Positions 47,095 through 59,099 of a DNA stretch of 64,000 nt are shown here, in pieces; position 1 is the first letter of the stretch; every line of letters starts with the position of its first letter. Origin of the DNA: Chara braunii (Eukaryota > Streptophyta > Charophyceae > Charales > Characeae); assembly GCA_003427395.1 (NCBI GenBank), contig BFEA01000034.1, positions 765,669-829,668 of the forward strand. The letters are read 5' to 3'. The notes under the pieces were generated by a model. That model had not been told where the DNA came from, searched no databases, and was given only the letters and a program-made list of their open reading frames with translations. Both the position numbers and the translations under genes were made by a program.

Positions 47095-47245
47095 TGTTGC
47101 CACCAAGAGAACCCGCTATGACCAGCACCTTGCTGCTGTCACCGGGATTGTCTGTTGTGACAAGCACCCTGGCTGCTACCACCGGGACCTCCTGCTGTGA
47201 CCAGCATTATTGTTGTTGTCACCGGAACTACCCGCCGTGACCCGA
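47095..47245. repeat. GTCACCGGGA-type tandem repeat
   Basis: Three to four units of about 45-50 bp, each with CTGCTGTGACCAGCA and CACCGGGA-like segments. Confidence 0.7.
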
Positions 47246-47779
47246 CTACATCTCTTGAAAACGTAGTCTGCTGAGCGTGATCACCGAGTCTGGATTGAGC
47301 TTAGTAATTCGTTCACCGAGATTAAACTCACTAAAAATGAGACTGAATCGAATTCGCAGACACTGAACTAAGAGTTGAACTGAACTGAAGCTTTCCCTGA
47401 AAGCCGCACTTAGATCTGAAATCAATGACGAGCTGAGTTGCTGAGATGAAACAGAATTCTCAGAGGCTGAGTTAAACTTACTGAAAACAGGATTGAACTT
47501 GAAGAAATGAAAGTAAAATTGGTCTCATTGAACTTACTGGGGCTGAAATGAAGTTGAAGAGATAAAACTGATCACACTGAACTTACTAGAACTGAAAAAA
47601 AAAGTCTGCTATGTCCAGAATGAGTCTGTTGAGTTCAGAAAGAGTCTGCGGAGAAATTGAGTCTACTGGAAAGTTGAGCTTGTCACGAAGTGCATAACTG
47701 AGTATGTCGTTGAATCTGATACCGAGTTTATTACTAAGTATGCTGTTGGATCAGATGCTGAGTCTACTGCTGAGTATGT

Positions 47780-48035
47780 TGAATCTGCACTGAGCTCACT
47801 GAGTCCGCACTGAGTTTACCGAATCTGCACTGAGCTCACTGAGTCGGTACTGAGTTTACCGAATCTGCACTGATCTCACTGAGTCCGTACTGAGTTTACC
47901 GAATCTGCAATGAGCTCACTGTGTCCGGACTGAGTTTACCGAATCTGCACTGAGCTCACTGAGTCCGTACTGAGTTTACCGAATCTGCATTGAGCACACT
48001 GAGTCCGTACTGAGTTTGCTGAAAAGGGATTAAGT
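47780..48035. repeat. 40-bp minisatellite (two 20-bp halves)
   Basis: About six units made of GAGTCCGTACTGAGTTTACC and GAATCTGCACTGAGCTCACT. The surrounding 47280-48500 contains looser CTGA/ACTGAAC repeats that look like older decay of the same array. Confidence 0.9.
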
Positions 48036-49299
48036 TCACTGAGTCGGATGCGATCCTTGCTGAAGCTGAACCGAGAACTGAATTGGGTATTGAACTTAAG
48101 CTTTTCCTTGAAAACCACAGTTAGATCTGAAAATAAGGTTGGACTGAACTCATTGATCAAAGCTCATCGGGGCTGAACTGACCTTACTGATATTGATTTG
48201 GGTTCTATGTATCTGCATGGAACTTACTAAGACTGATTTGAGTTCATTGATGTTGATCCGAGCTTTACTGAGATCAAACTAGAATCACTGAATCTTATAT
48301 GAATTGACTGGGATTTAACCATTTTCATAGGCTCTGGAATAAGCCTGCTCAAATTGAACTGAACTTTCATAAATGAAACTGGACTCACTGCATCTGGTCC
48401 GAATTTATTGAGATTCACACTGAAAGTTGATCTTAGCTTACCGAAATTGAATTGAGAACTGACTCGATCCTACTTTGAAATCTTGTCTGAGTCCACACTG
48501 TAACTGAACAGAGATCTCATCAAACTTCATCATTTTTTTCGTGTCTTCGCAGAAAGCTCTGTTTTGAAGTTCCACCGAGTCTGGCTTTCCTTGAAATATC
48601 ACAGGGTTTATTGCTTTCCCCGCTCTTCCCAGGTCCGCTATTTTCTTGGGGATTTTACAGACTTGTTGCTTCCCGGGTTCATATTAGGTCCATGGTTTTC
48701 TCATTATATCACCGAATCCACAGTCTTCTCTCTGTACCTGTTGTTTCCAAAGTTTGAACTAATGTTCCCCAAGCTTTAACATTCGGCTTGTCACGCAGTG
48801 TGAGCTGTGTAGATATCCAGGTTCGGTTCGAATAACACAGGGCGTTTGCTGGTTTGTGGCTGGCTGCCAAAGTTCCAATTGTTCATTGACCGAGTCTTCT
48901 CAAAATAATGTTCCAAGGTCCTGATTGCAGACTCGGCTTTAGATCCTGGTTCAGACCCGCTGACTCTCTGTTGGGTCTACGGCGAGTAGACCGTTCTTGA
49001 TGCGCAGCAAACCATTCAAACCATGGGCGGTCTGCAATTTGTTACAGGTCATGGATTCTTATTTCAATCAATTTGTGGGATTTACTGCACGAGCAGTATT
49101 ATATGAAATGCATAGCCCCAGACATTATACTTTCATCGAGTTTATTTGGGAATCTGAGCGGCTCAGATGTGTAATTTATAACTCCCATTTTGTTGCTCTG
49201 GTCTGGTATTGGGCAGGTGATCCCAGTCATCATTCATCCATCTCAATAGATCACCCAGCCAAAACCGTATAGTCCAGCAGTTCAAATAACGCTTAGGGG

Positions 49300-52200
49300 T
49301 AGAGGAAGTGTTCCGGTAACTCGTATTCTGCACAAGTGTGCGGCTTGTGCGCTCCCAGATCACTTACTGCACAAGGATGCCGCTTGCTCATCTCTTGTTC
49401 AATTAGAACACGGGGTGCAGCAAAGGGTGCAACTCTACGCTGCCCCGCTTCAGATACTGCACAAGAGTACAATTTTTGTTTTGCCTGCTAGGGTGCGGCA
49501 CGAGCGTACGTACTGTACCCTCGCAATTTGAATATTATGCAAAGGCGTGGTCTGCTCACCTCTCGTTAATAAATAAATAAAAATTTGAATAAATAATTGC
49601 TTCGGTCAAGCTAGCATATAATAATTGAATTAACATCGGGGCGACCGTCTTTTCATACGGCCAAACTTGCCCTTACCACTCAACAACAGATGCCCGTTTC
49701 TCTCGACCTTTGTCGTGACGAACAACGCACGACAATCAACCTGACCATAAGGCTCTCTCCCTACCTCTTGTTTCTCTTAATGGTCGAACATGATCAGGGT
49801 AAGCAGCCTCTCATTGAGGGCGGATTGCGCTAGCACTCAAAGTCAATCCTTGTCTTTTCAGAATAAGTGAAACTAAGAGAGAGAGCAGATGGTTTCTCAC
49901 TTATAGGCTCGTCTTACCGTACCTAGCCTGTACCAGGATCTTGATGCATCTGATGGTAACTCAAGGTCAGGTACCTTCGCCCTCTCCCAAACAAAGTCTG
50001 ACCCTCAGTCCCGCTGCCTTCACGTCTACTAAGCCCATAGCAGCAAACGAACCAAGCACAAAAGACTAGCCAGGTTTGTTCAAGGTCGTTGCCTAGGTAC
50101 AATGACCACGCGTTCTATTCGAGAGTTGATTATAATGGCAAGCACGTGATACAAAGGATTATGTGCGTGCTACTTGCTAAATTTGCAGTTACATGAGTTG
50201 CGCAAGTGTATAATCTTTTTCTTCATATGCGCATTCCTACACATCTATGTCCACTCATGCACATTAAATCAATCAACTGACATGCAAAGCATTAGCGAAT
50301 CTGTAGCCTAGTAGGCAAGAGTACACATAGATCAGACTAACCATCCTATTCATGCACACTGCACAATAGAGTCTGAAGCGTGCGCATTGCCCGATCCAAC
50401 GACTATTCTTCCTCACATCTCAATGTGCGTGAGGAATAAGACGCGGGGATTCGAGTGCCCTGCGTACTCTTGAGCGCATGAGTGCATCCCTTGACCGTCA
50501 CTCCCCATTTGACTGATATGCCACTCCCCGTCTTTCTAGGACATGGAGTTACTCCGCCTTTGGCTGAATATTAAAATACCCAATAATCAGCGTGTCGAGC
50601 GTCAAGTCAGTGCGCCACTTATCACACCCTCTGTCCCTGACAGCGTGAATGTGCACGTCAATTGGCCGCCCGTCATACCCTGTGGGCCTGTGTCTATAAG
50701 AGGACGAACTTGTGCTCAACCTAAACAAGCCTGAACTGTAAGCGGCAACACCAAGGCACCACGTTGGCAATTAGCCCTGACATTCCTTTGTGGGCTTATA
50801 AGGTTTATTTTCTTATTTGCCCAATTATGTATATATTTTTATAAATTAATATCTTCAAAAATACGTGCTACTTTACTTCACCGTAGTAAGGGGTCACAAT
50901 TTCCGTTCCCTCTCCTAGAAAGACTCATTCACTCATTTAGTACCTTATATGGCCGAGAAATATCCAGTGGCCAAAACAGTGAGCAGAAAGGGAAAAAACA
51001 CTCGTCTCCCACTCTCCCGTTCTTTGGTCATCTGCCTGTTTCCACCGTGTGCTCGATAAAGTTCCCTGTTAGGCTCTCCACTTAAAGCCTAAGGGTCGTT
51101 AATCAGTACAGTTTAATCCTCGATATGGTCTTGGTTGTCGAATTGATGCTCAACCCAGGAGTGAGTGGCTGATAACCAGCCGATCACCTCACCAACAAGG
51201 CGCAAAAGCCAGATCACGTATTTTGATCAACAGATACCTGTTTGGCTAATCTTCATCACCCTACCAGTCTCGTTTGCCCTGTTAATGCAGGTTTCATCTA
51301 TTCATTATGAAACGTCTGACGACGCAACTGGTCACTTACCAACGAGTCGGGGAAGTCGTCTCTGCGAGCCCGACGGTTAGTTACCGGTTTGATTAATAAA
51401 CATCCCTTATTCTGCCCTGTTCACATATAGAATCCCAAGGATAAGAGTGAAGTAGTGCGTTTCTCCTCCGCTAATTGCCTTAGCTTTCTTGCCCGTTCTA
51501 CAGCAGGGGCCATGCATGATGGGTTTGAAAGGCAAGTTAAAAATTCTCCTTCACTTGCAATCGTCCAATGGCAGTCTGCCGGCGAGCCTTTGTTCTCATG
51601 TTTCTCTCCCCTTCTGAATCAAAGCCTTAGCGTTCGTAACTGCCTGGGGGCGTTTCTGCAGGTCCTCGGGTAGCACGTGGGCATTTAGCGAAGGGGAATA
51701 AGCCCAAACTATCGTTCCCGTAACAGCTAGTTGGTCATCCTCATGTGAGCGTGAGTCCTTGCCGTTCTCTGTCTGTCGCGTGTCCCGATCGAGCAGCGAG
51801 GTCAAAACCCTAAATCTTCTATATGCCAGGCGATCGTCCCACGGACAGACAACTGACACTTGACCATCAGTCCCCCTCCTCCCGACAACTCGTCCTCTCC
51901 ATCTACCCCCGCATGCGCGTCGAGAACTGTGCTCTAAAATCAAACCTTGGCCCTTTTCGTAATCGTCGGGTGACCATTCCCTAAGCTGACAGTCCGCTGC
52001 TGTGCCCGTCGACACGTGACACTTGAACACGCCCATCCTCGCTCATGGAAATAGGGAAGGTATTACCTAATAGACTAGGTTCGACGGTACTGCCACTGAT
52101 GCTTATTCCAGGCCTGGCAGCCCGTTGGTGGTTCAAGAGCCGGCTGCAGAAATACAACCTCGACAGGGACCTTCTTTGGTCTGGATCGAGACCTTGCCAA
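49300..52200. other. Unrecognised stretch within the 6-kb insertion
   Basis: Apart from ACTGCACAAG motifs repeated at 49325-49470 and AT-rich patches near 49570 and 50830, I see no gene, RNA or named repeat. Open frames are short, overlap on both strands, and carry no familiar motif. Confidence 0.5.
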
Positions 52201-53046
52201 CGTGAGTAGCACTGCCACATAGGCCGGCCACATTTATTATTATTATTTATTTATTTATTCTTATTATCAAGGCCAATATGTGCACTAAACTATCCTCTGC
52301 CCCACAGCGCAGCCCCTTACCGTGAAGTAGATCGGACTGGACTACGGTCCCATTAGATTGCACTAATGGGGTACCTTTTACCCCTCAGGCTGGAACATCA
52401 AACCCGATGCGGCAAATTCGACACACTTGTGGAGGGCCAGAATGTCGGGCCCTCCAACAGCGGTCCCCTATGACAGGATAGGTTCCCGCGGGGCATAAGC
52501 TTGCCTTCCCTAAGGGGCTGTCACCACCCTTAGGGGCGTATCCCTACCGAGCTACCGACCCACGCGCGAAAGTTTTTACATGTAATTGCAGAGGTGGGTC
52601 GGTCGAGGGCGTTTGCTCGTTCGCTGTAGTATAGGTACCTGCGATTTAAACGCCTATTGAACCCGGACGTCGTCCGTTCCTTAGGGCGTTGATCTCCTCA
52701 AGTACGAAGCGTACGCCGGTCGACAAGGATGGTCTCAACCATCCGTGAAACCTCCTTGCCCCTTTAAACATGAGTCAAAAGAAAGTTATAACAATCGCAC
52801 ATGGTTATACCAAAAGGAACTGTTACTTAGTAGATAGGAATGTATATTCCAGCTGCAATGATAATCGAAAGAGTCAAAATCATCATTAGACACCCAAGAT
52901 CAAAATAAAACTCGACCACCCCGGGTCGATCTCCGCAAAAATCATACAGCCGTCAACGAGGAGTTGACTCTAGACAATAACCTCAATGCAGCCGACAAGA
53001 TAATCGGTCTATCTTAGTTTTGACTTGATGAGATGCGTCGCCAAAG

Positions 53047-53507
53047 TTATTCATTCCATCCTACCGCCGACCTAAGATTGAACACGCACACACCCGCCTC
53101 CATACGCTCCTCAATCTTCTTGGATGACAACTGTTTTGCAGATGATTTTTTATCAGGGGCATTGCTTGAGGTGTTGCATGCCTCTCTCTCTAGAAAGTGG
53201 TCTGGGGTACTCCTCCTCCTCGCCCAAGCACAAGACTCAGATCTTAGAAGTCGGACCGTCTCCACCGAATCGGCAAAGTACCCACCCCGTAGAAAGGTCC
53301 ACTCTGAGTCGATAACAGGCCGTCTCCTAAAGCAACAAACCTCCGCCCCAGATGCTTCCTAAAGAAAGGGAATGTGTTCACCACAAGTAGATTTTCAGCT
53401 GTTACCTTCGTCTCTTGCCCAAGGTAACTCGAAAGAAAATAGTTAGGAAAGAAAGAGAATGAGAAATATTTAGACAGATAAAAGTCATTCAGGAAAACGA
53501 TGGTCAA
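53047..53507 (-). pseudogene. LTR-embedded open frame, copy 3 (frameshifted)
   Basis: The N-terminal part (MTIVFLNDFYLSKY...) runs 53507-53244 and the C-terminal part (RLLRSESCAWARRRSTPDHF...) 53265-53047 in another frame. The shift falls in the region of VIDSECTVLRG of the intact copies. Confidence 0.35.
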
Positions 53508-54244
53508 TCTTTGAGAAAAGGTTACGTTCGTTAGACCTTATCTGCTTTATTTGATTTGAATTCGTTTGACGATGCGCGTAATTTTTTTTGACATTTTTCA
53601 AAATAACCAACCCTCTTGGCATGCAGGCATGTGAGAAGTCAAAGAAGACACTTCTTTTCCATTTCCTCAAATAAGCATAATCAATCTCCTTTGCAAACAT
53701 CCTTCTATCTATCTGCACAACTCGCAGAGGCAACAAGTTCAAAAGAAAAAAAACAGTGTGATCCCATGCCCAAGTCAGACCTTTCTATTCACATGCACGA
53801 TACGCACGACTTTCCTGCACCTTTTCAACGAACATTCAATGAACAGGGTCAAACAAAGCGTGGGTTCACACAGGTGTGAAGGGAAATCTGAGTCAATCAA
53901 CTGACGGACCTTAAGTGAAGTTGAACGGCACACTAAAGAAAACCGTATAGAATTAAGCTTCCTTGACGGAAAGGTCGTTGCACCCAGTCGTCAGCAAACC
54001 GATCGACACCACTCCCTTGCGACGACCGCTTGCCAGAGTACCCTCTCAACACACAATCACTTTTCAATAATTTGGCGGTGTTATCTCGTTACCGTCACTT
54101 GCCTCCAAAGTTATAACGTCCCTGCGGCATCACGCTTACGCCACTTCAAAATGCAACACCGCTTTGACGCACCTTATCTGTGCCAACGCCCCACCTCCAC
54201 TTACTGCAAATATATTGTCGTTACTCCTGTAAAGATAGTACCGT

Positions 54245-54645
54245 CTTCGACAAAAATCCGACAGCGCTTCCTCATTACCGCCGAAAAACCAGAACCGTCG
54301 CCGCAAAAATCCGGCAGCGCTTCCGCACCATCGTCGTAAAAAACAGGACGGACGCTGCAAAACTCCGGCAGCGCTTCCGCACCACCGTTGAAAAAAGCAA
54401 AACCGTCGCCGCAAAAATCCGGCAGCGTTTCCGCACCACCGTCGAAAAAATGAGAACCGCCACCGCAAAAATCCAGCAGCGTTTCCCCTCCACTTTAAGA
54501 AAAAAAACACGACGGCCACCGCAAAAATCCGACAGCGCTTCCGCACCACCATCGAAAAAAACAGAACCGCCGCCTCACAAATCCAGCAGTGCTTCCGCAC
54601 AACTGCCGTCAAAACCAAAATCGCCGATGCAAAAATCCGGCACCG
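54245..54645. repeat. 54-bp minisatellite in family B LTR, copy 3
   Basis: Same unit as copies 1 and 2, more diverged. It includes a unit with AAGAAAAAAAACACGACGGC. Confidence 0.85.
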
Positions 54646-54981
54646 CTGTAAAATTTTGGCAGCACTTGCCCACTACAGTGGAAAAATAGTTGGCCAAAAT
54701 AAGTAAAATTTGTGCCCCAGGCCCAAATTTCACCGCGCCATATTGTCGTAGTCCTGCGGCGCCCCTGGGTCAGCTCCGTGGGACCAACATCAGCCAGAGG
54801 GGCGGGGAGCAGAGTGCTCCCTTCCTTGGCTATGACTGTCCACCTTGCGGTCCTCTGCAGATCTCCAGCCTCTCCTAAAGTTGCCTCAGGCAGCACCTCC
54901 AGCAGCCAGCAACACTGAAGTGTGCTCGTCACACACTGGCATCACGAGTGCATTGTGTGGCAGCTAGAGGGCAGCTGCCTG

Positions 54982-54988
54982 TTTTATA
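54982..54988 (-). promoter_or_regulatory. LTR TATA box, copy 3
   Basis: Minus-strand TATAAAA in GGCCACTATAAAACAGGCAG, conserved with copies 1 and 2. Confidence 0.7.
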
Positions 54989-55029
54989 GTGGCCGAGGAG
55001 GGTTGGACGTCACTCCAGCCCCCAGGCAA

Positions 55030-56700
55030 AATCGCGGGCTCACTGTAAGCCCTTGATCTGACCAAGATTGAGGGTTGACTGTGGTCGCACCACAGCCACA
55101 GCCTTAGTGTGGGGCAGTTGTTTTAACTGCCCCATTTTATTTTTCCTTTTCTTTTCCCCAACTATCTCGGAATCTCACGAGATAGCTGGGTTCCTTCCAT
55201 TTCCAAAACTATTTTTCTTTTATTTTTCTAATAAGGGGTTGGAGAGATACAACCCCTTACAGTTCAATGTACCTGGATCCTTTTCCCAGGGCAGATACAT
55301 CGAGGAAAAGGCTGCACTTGACCTTTTCCTTTTTATGACCACTCAATTTCCAGGCTCCCTTAAAAAACGGGAGCGTGACAGTTACCTCTTGCAGCTTCTG
55401 CCACAGGTAGCACCACGTGAGGACAAGTGTCCTCACGAAAAGTAAAGAAAAAGAAAAAATAATAAAGAAAAAAATATATATATATAAATAAAGAAAACTT
55501 TAACCACCTCAACTACAATGCTCCTGACCGTGATTTGAGCCAAGAGCATGCAATTGTTTGTCAACTACCTGTCCCTTTCCTCTGCTGCCCTCCCCTAAAA
55601 ACGGGGAGTAAAGTTGTCATGTTGGGAGAGGTAGGGAAATAACTCGTAAAAATTCACGAGTTCAAATCCCGACAGGCTCAGAGCGGGGTGCAAAAAGTAC
55701 TCCGACTTTGATGATTTTTAGAAAAATATTCGTTTAATAAAAAAAACTAAAACAATTCATGCGTATGGCCTAGGTGCCTGACTACCTACAAAAAAACTTG
55801 CAAGGCCTACAAAATGTTCAAACGCCACCAAAAAAATATTGGCGCAAACTGAAAAATACGGATTTTCAAAACAAATCAGATTCCGTTTTCTCGTTTTCTT
55901 TTTCTTTTCTTTTTCTTCTTTTCTTTTCTTTTCTTTTCTTTTTCTTCTTAGCCCCCTGACAACGGGGAGGCAGCTGGCAGGTCGGGAGGATTAGTTCCTC
56001 CTCTATCTCATCCTCCCATTTCTCTCTCTCTCCCTTTCCAACTCCCTCAACTTTCTCTTTTCTCCCGCGCGTGCGATCTGATCCGCGAGATCTCAGATCT
56101 CGCGGCTACAAAAATTTGTGTCACCATGAGGTGGGAGCTATCGTGCTCCCACAAAGTCTAAAGAGACTGTTTTCTTCAACAGCAGAGGCTTTGTTTGCCT
56201 CGCGCAGCCTCTGGAGTGGTGGCCATTGCTACAGCAACGACACCTATCTCTCCGCTGTTTTTTTTTTTTTTTTTTTTTTTTTTTAAGGAATGTCGTTGGC
56301 ATAAGCCAATGGCCACTGTAGACTGCGCCAATCTGGCTGACATTCCCCCCTACCCCACCGATTTACATACCCAGGTTTTATTCCCTTAGGGGAATCGAAA
56401 AAATTCTGGGTCGTTTTCTTGATTTATGCGTGTCATCCTTGCGCAGGGGCCATGCTGCAGCCACGCGGTCGTTCCCGGCCGTGGTTTTTATGATCTCGCG
56501 GTCGAGAATGGCCGCGCTTCATGCTGGTGCAGTGGGCACCTCCAAAAGGAGTTAAGTCAGTGGCAATCCAGCCTGCCGAGGCCTTGCAGACTTTGCTTGC
56601 CTAAGGCTTCACTTGCTGGCCCTGCCTCGCCGGTTGCCTGCGTGACCACGACTTGGTTGGCCACCTAGCTAGGTAGGCCTCGGCATCGGCCCCCCCCCTT
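55030..56700. repeat. Hairpin array, family B LTR copy 3
   Basis: Stem-loop series as in copies 1 and 2. Several arms have single changes, for example the left arm near 56081 reads GATCCGCGAGATCT. Confidence 0.7.
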
Positions 56701-57065
56701 GGCTCAAGGTCAACCCCCGCGGTTCAGGAAAACCTTCCTATTCCCCTGCGCCGCGGTTCTATACCCGACGCATCCCTCTTTTTAGCCTACTTAGGCAGAA
56801 TAGGTCTAGCCTTAGTGTTCCCACGTCCGTGTGCCTCTGCGGTCTCAACAAAGCGAAGCACTTCCAGTTATTGTTGCTAGTCTCGGACGTCACAAGCGTC
56901 TGAACTAAAGTTTGAAAAACTTTAGTCTCTCAGTCATAGGTCAGGTCTGAATAAACTTCTGGCAACGTCAGTCTCATGAAGCCCTTCAATCCAACGAAAC
57001 AGTCGGATAGCGTCCGACGTTTAAAATCCCCGGCAAACACCCTTGGCAGGGTATTTGCCCCCACA

Positions 57066-58999
57066 GCATTCCGAGACCCCATTGAATGACTTCCACGTCA
57101 TTCATCCTATATTAACGAATAATATAGGTTTGTTTGGATTCTTATGGATCTCCTTTGTAAAAATAATAATAAAAGGATCCCAATCATAATCAGTTGAAGC
57201 TTATACCAAAGTCCAAGTTATTCCCTCAGTAGTTTACATTTCATCACCTATGAATGGTCCTTACTTAGCGACGTTCCCGTCGCTCTTCATCAAGATAATA
57301 ATAGAAATTTCATAATACTTTAATAGATACTTTGTATAATCAATCAAGCAATCATCCAGAACGAAGCCGGAGAGTTTTTACCAACATTCAACGAACGATA
57401 CTCTCTGTCGTTCGCTATCCGAACATAAATTTTGATTCTTACGAAATTTTCATGTGAAAGTAACACTTACGATACACAACAATTCAACAAACATCCGGAA
57501 CATAACTGAAATTCTCATATCAACATTCAACTCTAAAACTGGATTTAATCTCTAGAAGTCTTACAATTCATTCATTCGATAGGATCGTTACCCTGTAGGT
57601 CTTTTGACGAGATCATCCCCCTGCAGGTCCTTTCACAGGATCATCCCCCTGTAGGTCTTTTGACAGGATCATCCCACTACAGGTCCTTTCACAGGATCAT
57701 CTCCCTGCAGGTCTTTCAAAAGGAAACAGTCACATTATAACTCAACCAATTTTTTAATTCAAAAAAATATTCTGATTAAGAGAACTTCCTTATCACACAA
57801 CTATTCCCCAGTCTACTAATAGGAATGATTCTCCAGTTGTTGATGGGATTAAACTCCCAGTCCACTGATGGGAACGAGTGCCCAGTTGCTGATGGAAATC
57901 ACTCCCTAGAGTGATGATGGGAACCAATCCACAGTGTACTGATGGGAATTACTTTCCAGCTTTCTGATGAGAATGACTCCCCAGTTGCTGATGGGAATAA
58001 CCTCCCAGTCTACTGATTGGGAACGAGTCTTCAGTTGCTGATGAAAGCCATTCCCCAGTCTACTGATGGAAACCACTCCCCAGTCCACTGATGAAATCGA
58101 GTTATGAGATCATCCTGTTATAGGTTTTCACAGGCTTAACCCCCTGCGGGTCTTTCATTCCATCAATATGGGAATGACTCCCCAGTTGCTGATGGGAATG
58201 ACCTCCCAGTCACCGATAGGAACAAGTCTCCAGTTGTTGATGAAAGTCATTCCTTAGTCTGCTGATGGGAACCAATCCACAGTGTTTCACATGCTTAACC
58301 CCCTGTGGGCCGTTCATTCCATCAATATGGGGATGACTCCCCAGTTGCTGATGAGAATGACCTCCCAGTCTATTGATGGGAATGATTCCTCAGTAGATGA
58401 TGGAAGTCACTCCCCAGTCTGGTGATGGGAGTCAATCCACAGTTTTTCACAGGCTTATCCCCCTGTGGGCCTTTCATTCCATCAATATGGGGATGACTAC
58501 CCAATTGCTCATGGGAATGACCTCCCAATCTACTGATGGGAACGAGTCCCCAGTTGCTGATGGACGCCACTCCCCAGTCTGTTGATCCTCTTTTCGATAA
58601 TCATTCCTCAGTAATCGTCATAACATTCCATAATATTTATCCTAAAATAAATGGGATTCATTCGGGACCAGGTATTGATTGCGATTCAAACTTCTTCACA
58701 TTTCATCCGAATTTTAGTGTCTCCATTCATGAATCTGTCACATGTAGAGTAGAACAGCCTTACCTTTTACAGCCAAGGCTGGCTAGACCCTGGTTATAGG
58801 GGTATGGTGACTATGCCTGACAAAAGGAGAGGTAGCAACTTCTCCCCTCGCAGCAACCATAGTCGTCTACCTACAAATTCACAATTTCTCAACAACTTAC
58901 ATTCAACCAAATACTCATAACAACAAAACAAATGTTTTCACATGGAATTTCATAATGATCATTATCGTATACTCTTCAATAATAAACTAGTCAAATAAT
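57066..58999 (-). mobile_element. Family B internal region, copy 3 (truncated)
   Basis: It aligns with 42482-44430: polypurine end, AT-rich DNA, the GGATCATCCCC array (57590-57715) and 25-bp minisatellite (57800-58590), then the leader-like CATGTAGAGTAGAACA block. It breaks off at about 59000, before gag. The join continues with about 50 bp resembling LTR sequence near 41805-41860, then LINE sequence. Confidence 0.8.
57800..58590. repeat. 25-bp minisatellite, family B interior copy 3
   Basis: Same unit as at 34580-35410 and 43250-44030. Confidence 0.9.
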
Positions 59000-59099
59000 T
59001 TGGACAATTTCTCGATTTACGCGTATCATCATTCCGCAGGGGTAATGCTTATCTTCTCTGTATTGTTCCAATTTTAACGGATGTCCTGAAGGACGCTTT

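Larger units (their letters stand above)
46463..52459. mobile_element. 6.0-kb TG...CA insertion, possible solo LTR
   Basis: It starts TGTCGCACG, ends CCTCCAACA, and is flanked by GCGG at 46459-46462 and 52460-52463. Intact LTRs have no such interruption. On the minus strand it would begin TGTTGGAGGGCC with a hairpin GGAGGGCC/GGCCCTCC a few bases in, the same layout as the other LTRs here. I find no internal LTR pair, PBS or retroelement protein motif. A CTGA-rich region (47280-48500) and two minisatellites fill part of it. The rest is non-repetitive and unrecognised. Confidence 0.6.
52464..57065 (-). mobile_element. Family B LTR, copy 3, second part
   Basis: It resumes at CCCCTATGACAGGATAGG and ends GCCCCCACA at 57065. 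With 46273-46462 the total is 4.79 kb. It contains the broken open frame, 54-bp minisatellite (54245-54645), TATA box (54982) and hairpin array (55030-56700). About 45 bp present in copy 2 near 42195-42236 are deleted near 56790, between short TAGGC repeats. Confidence 0.85.
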
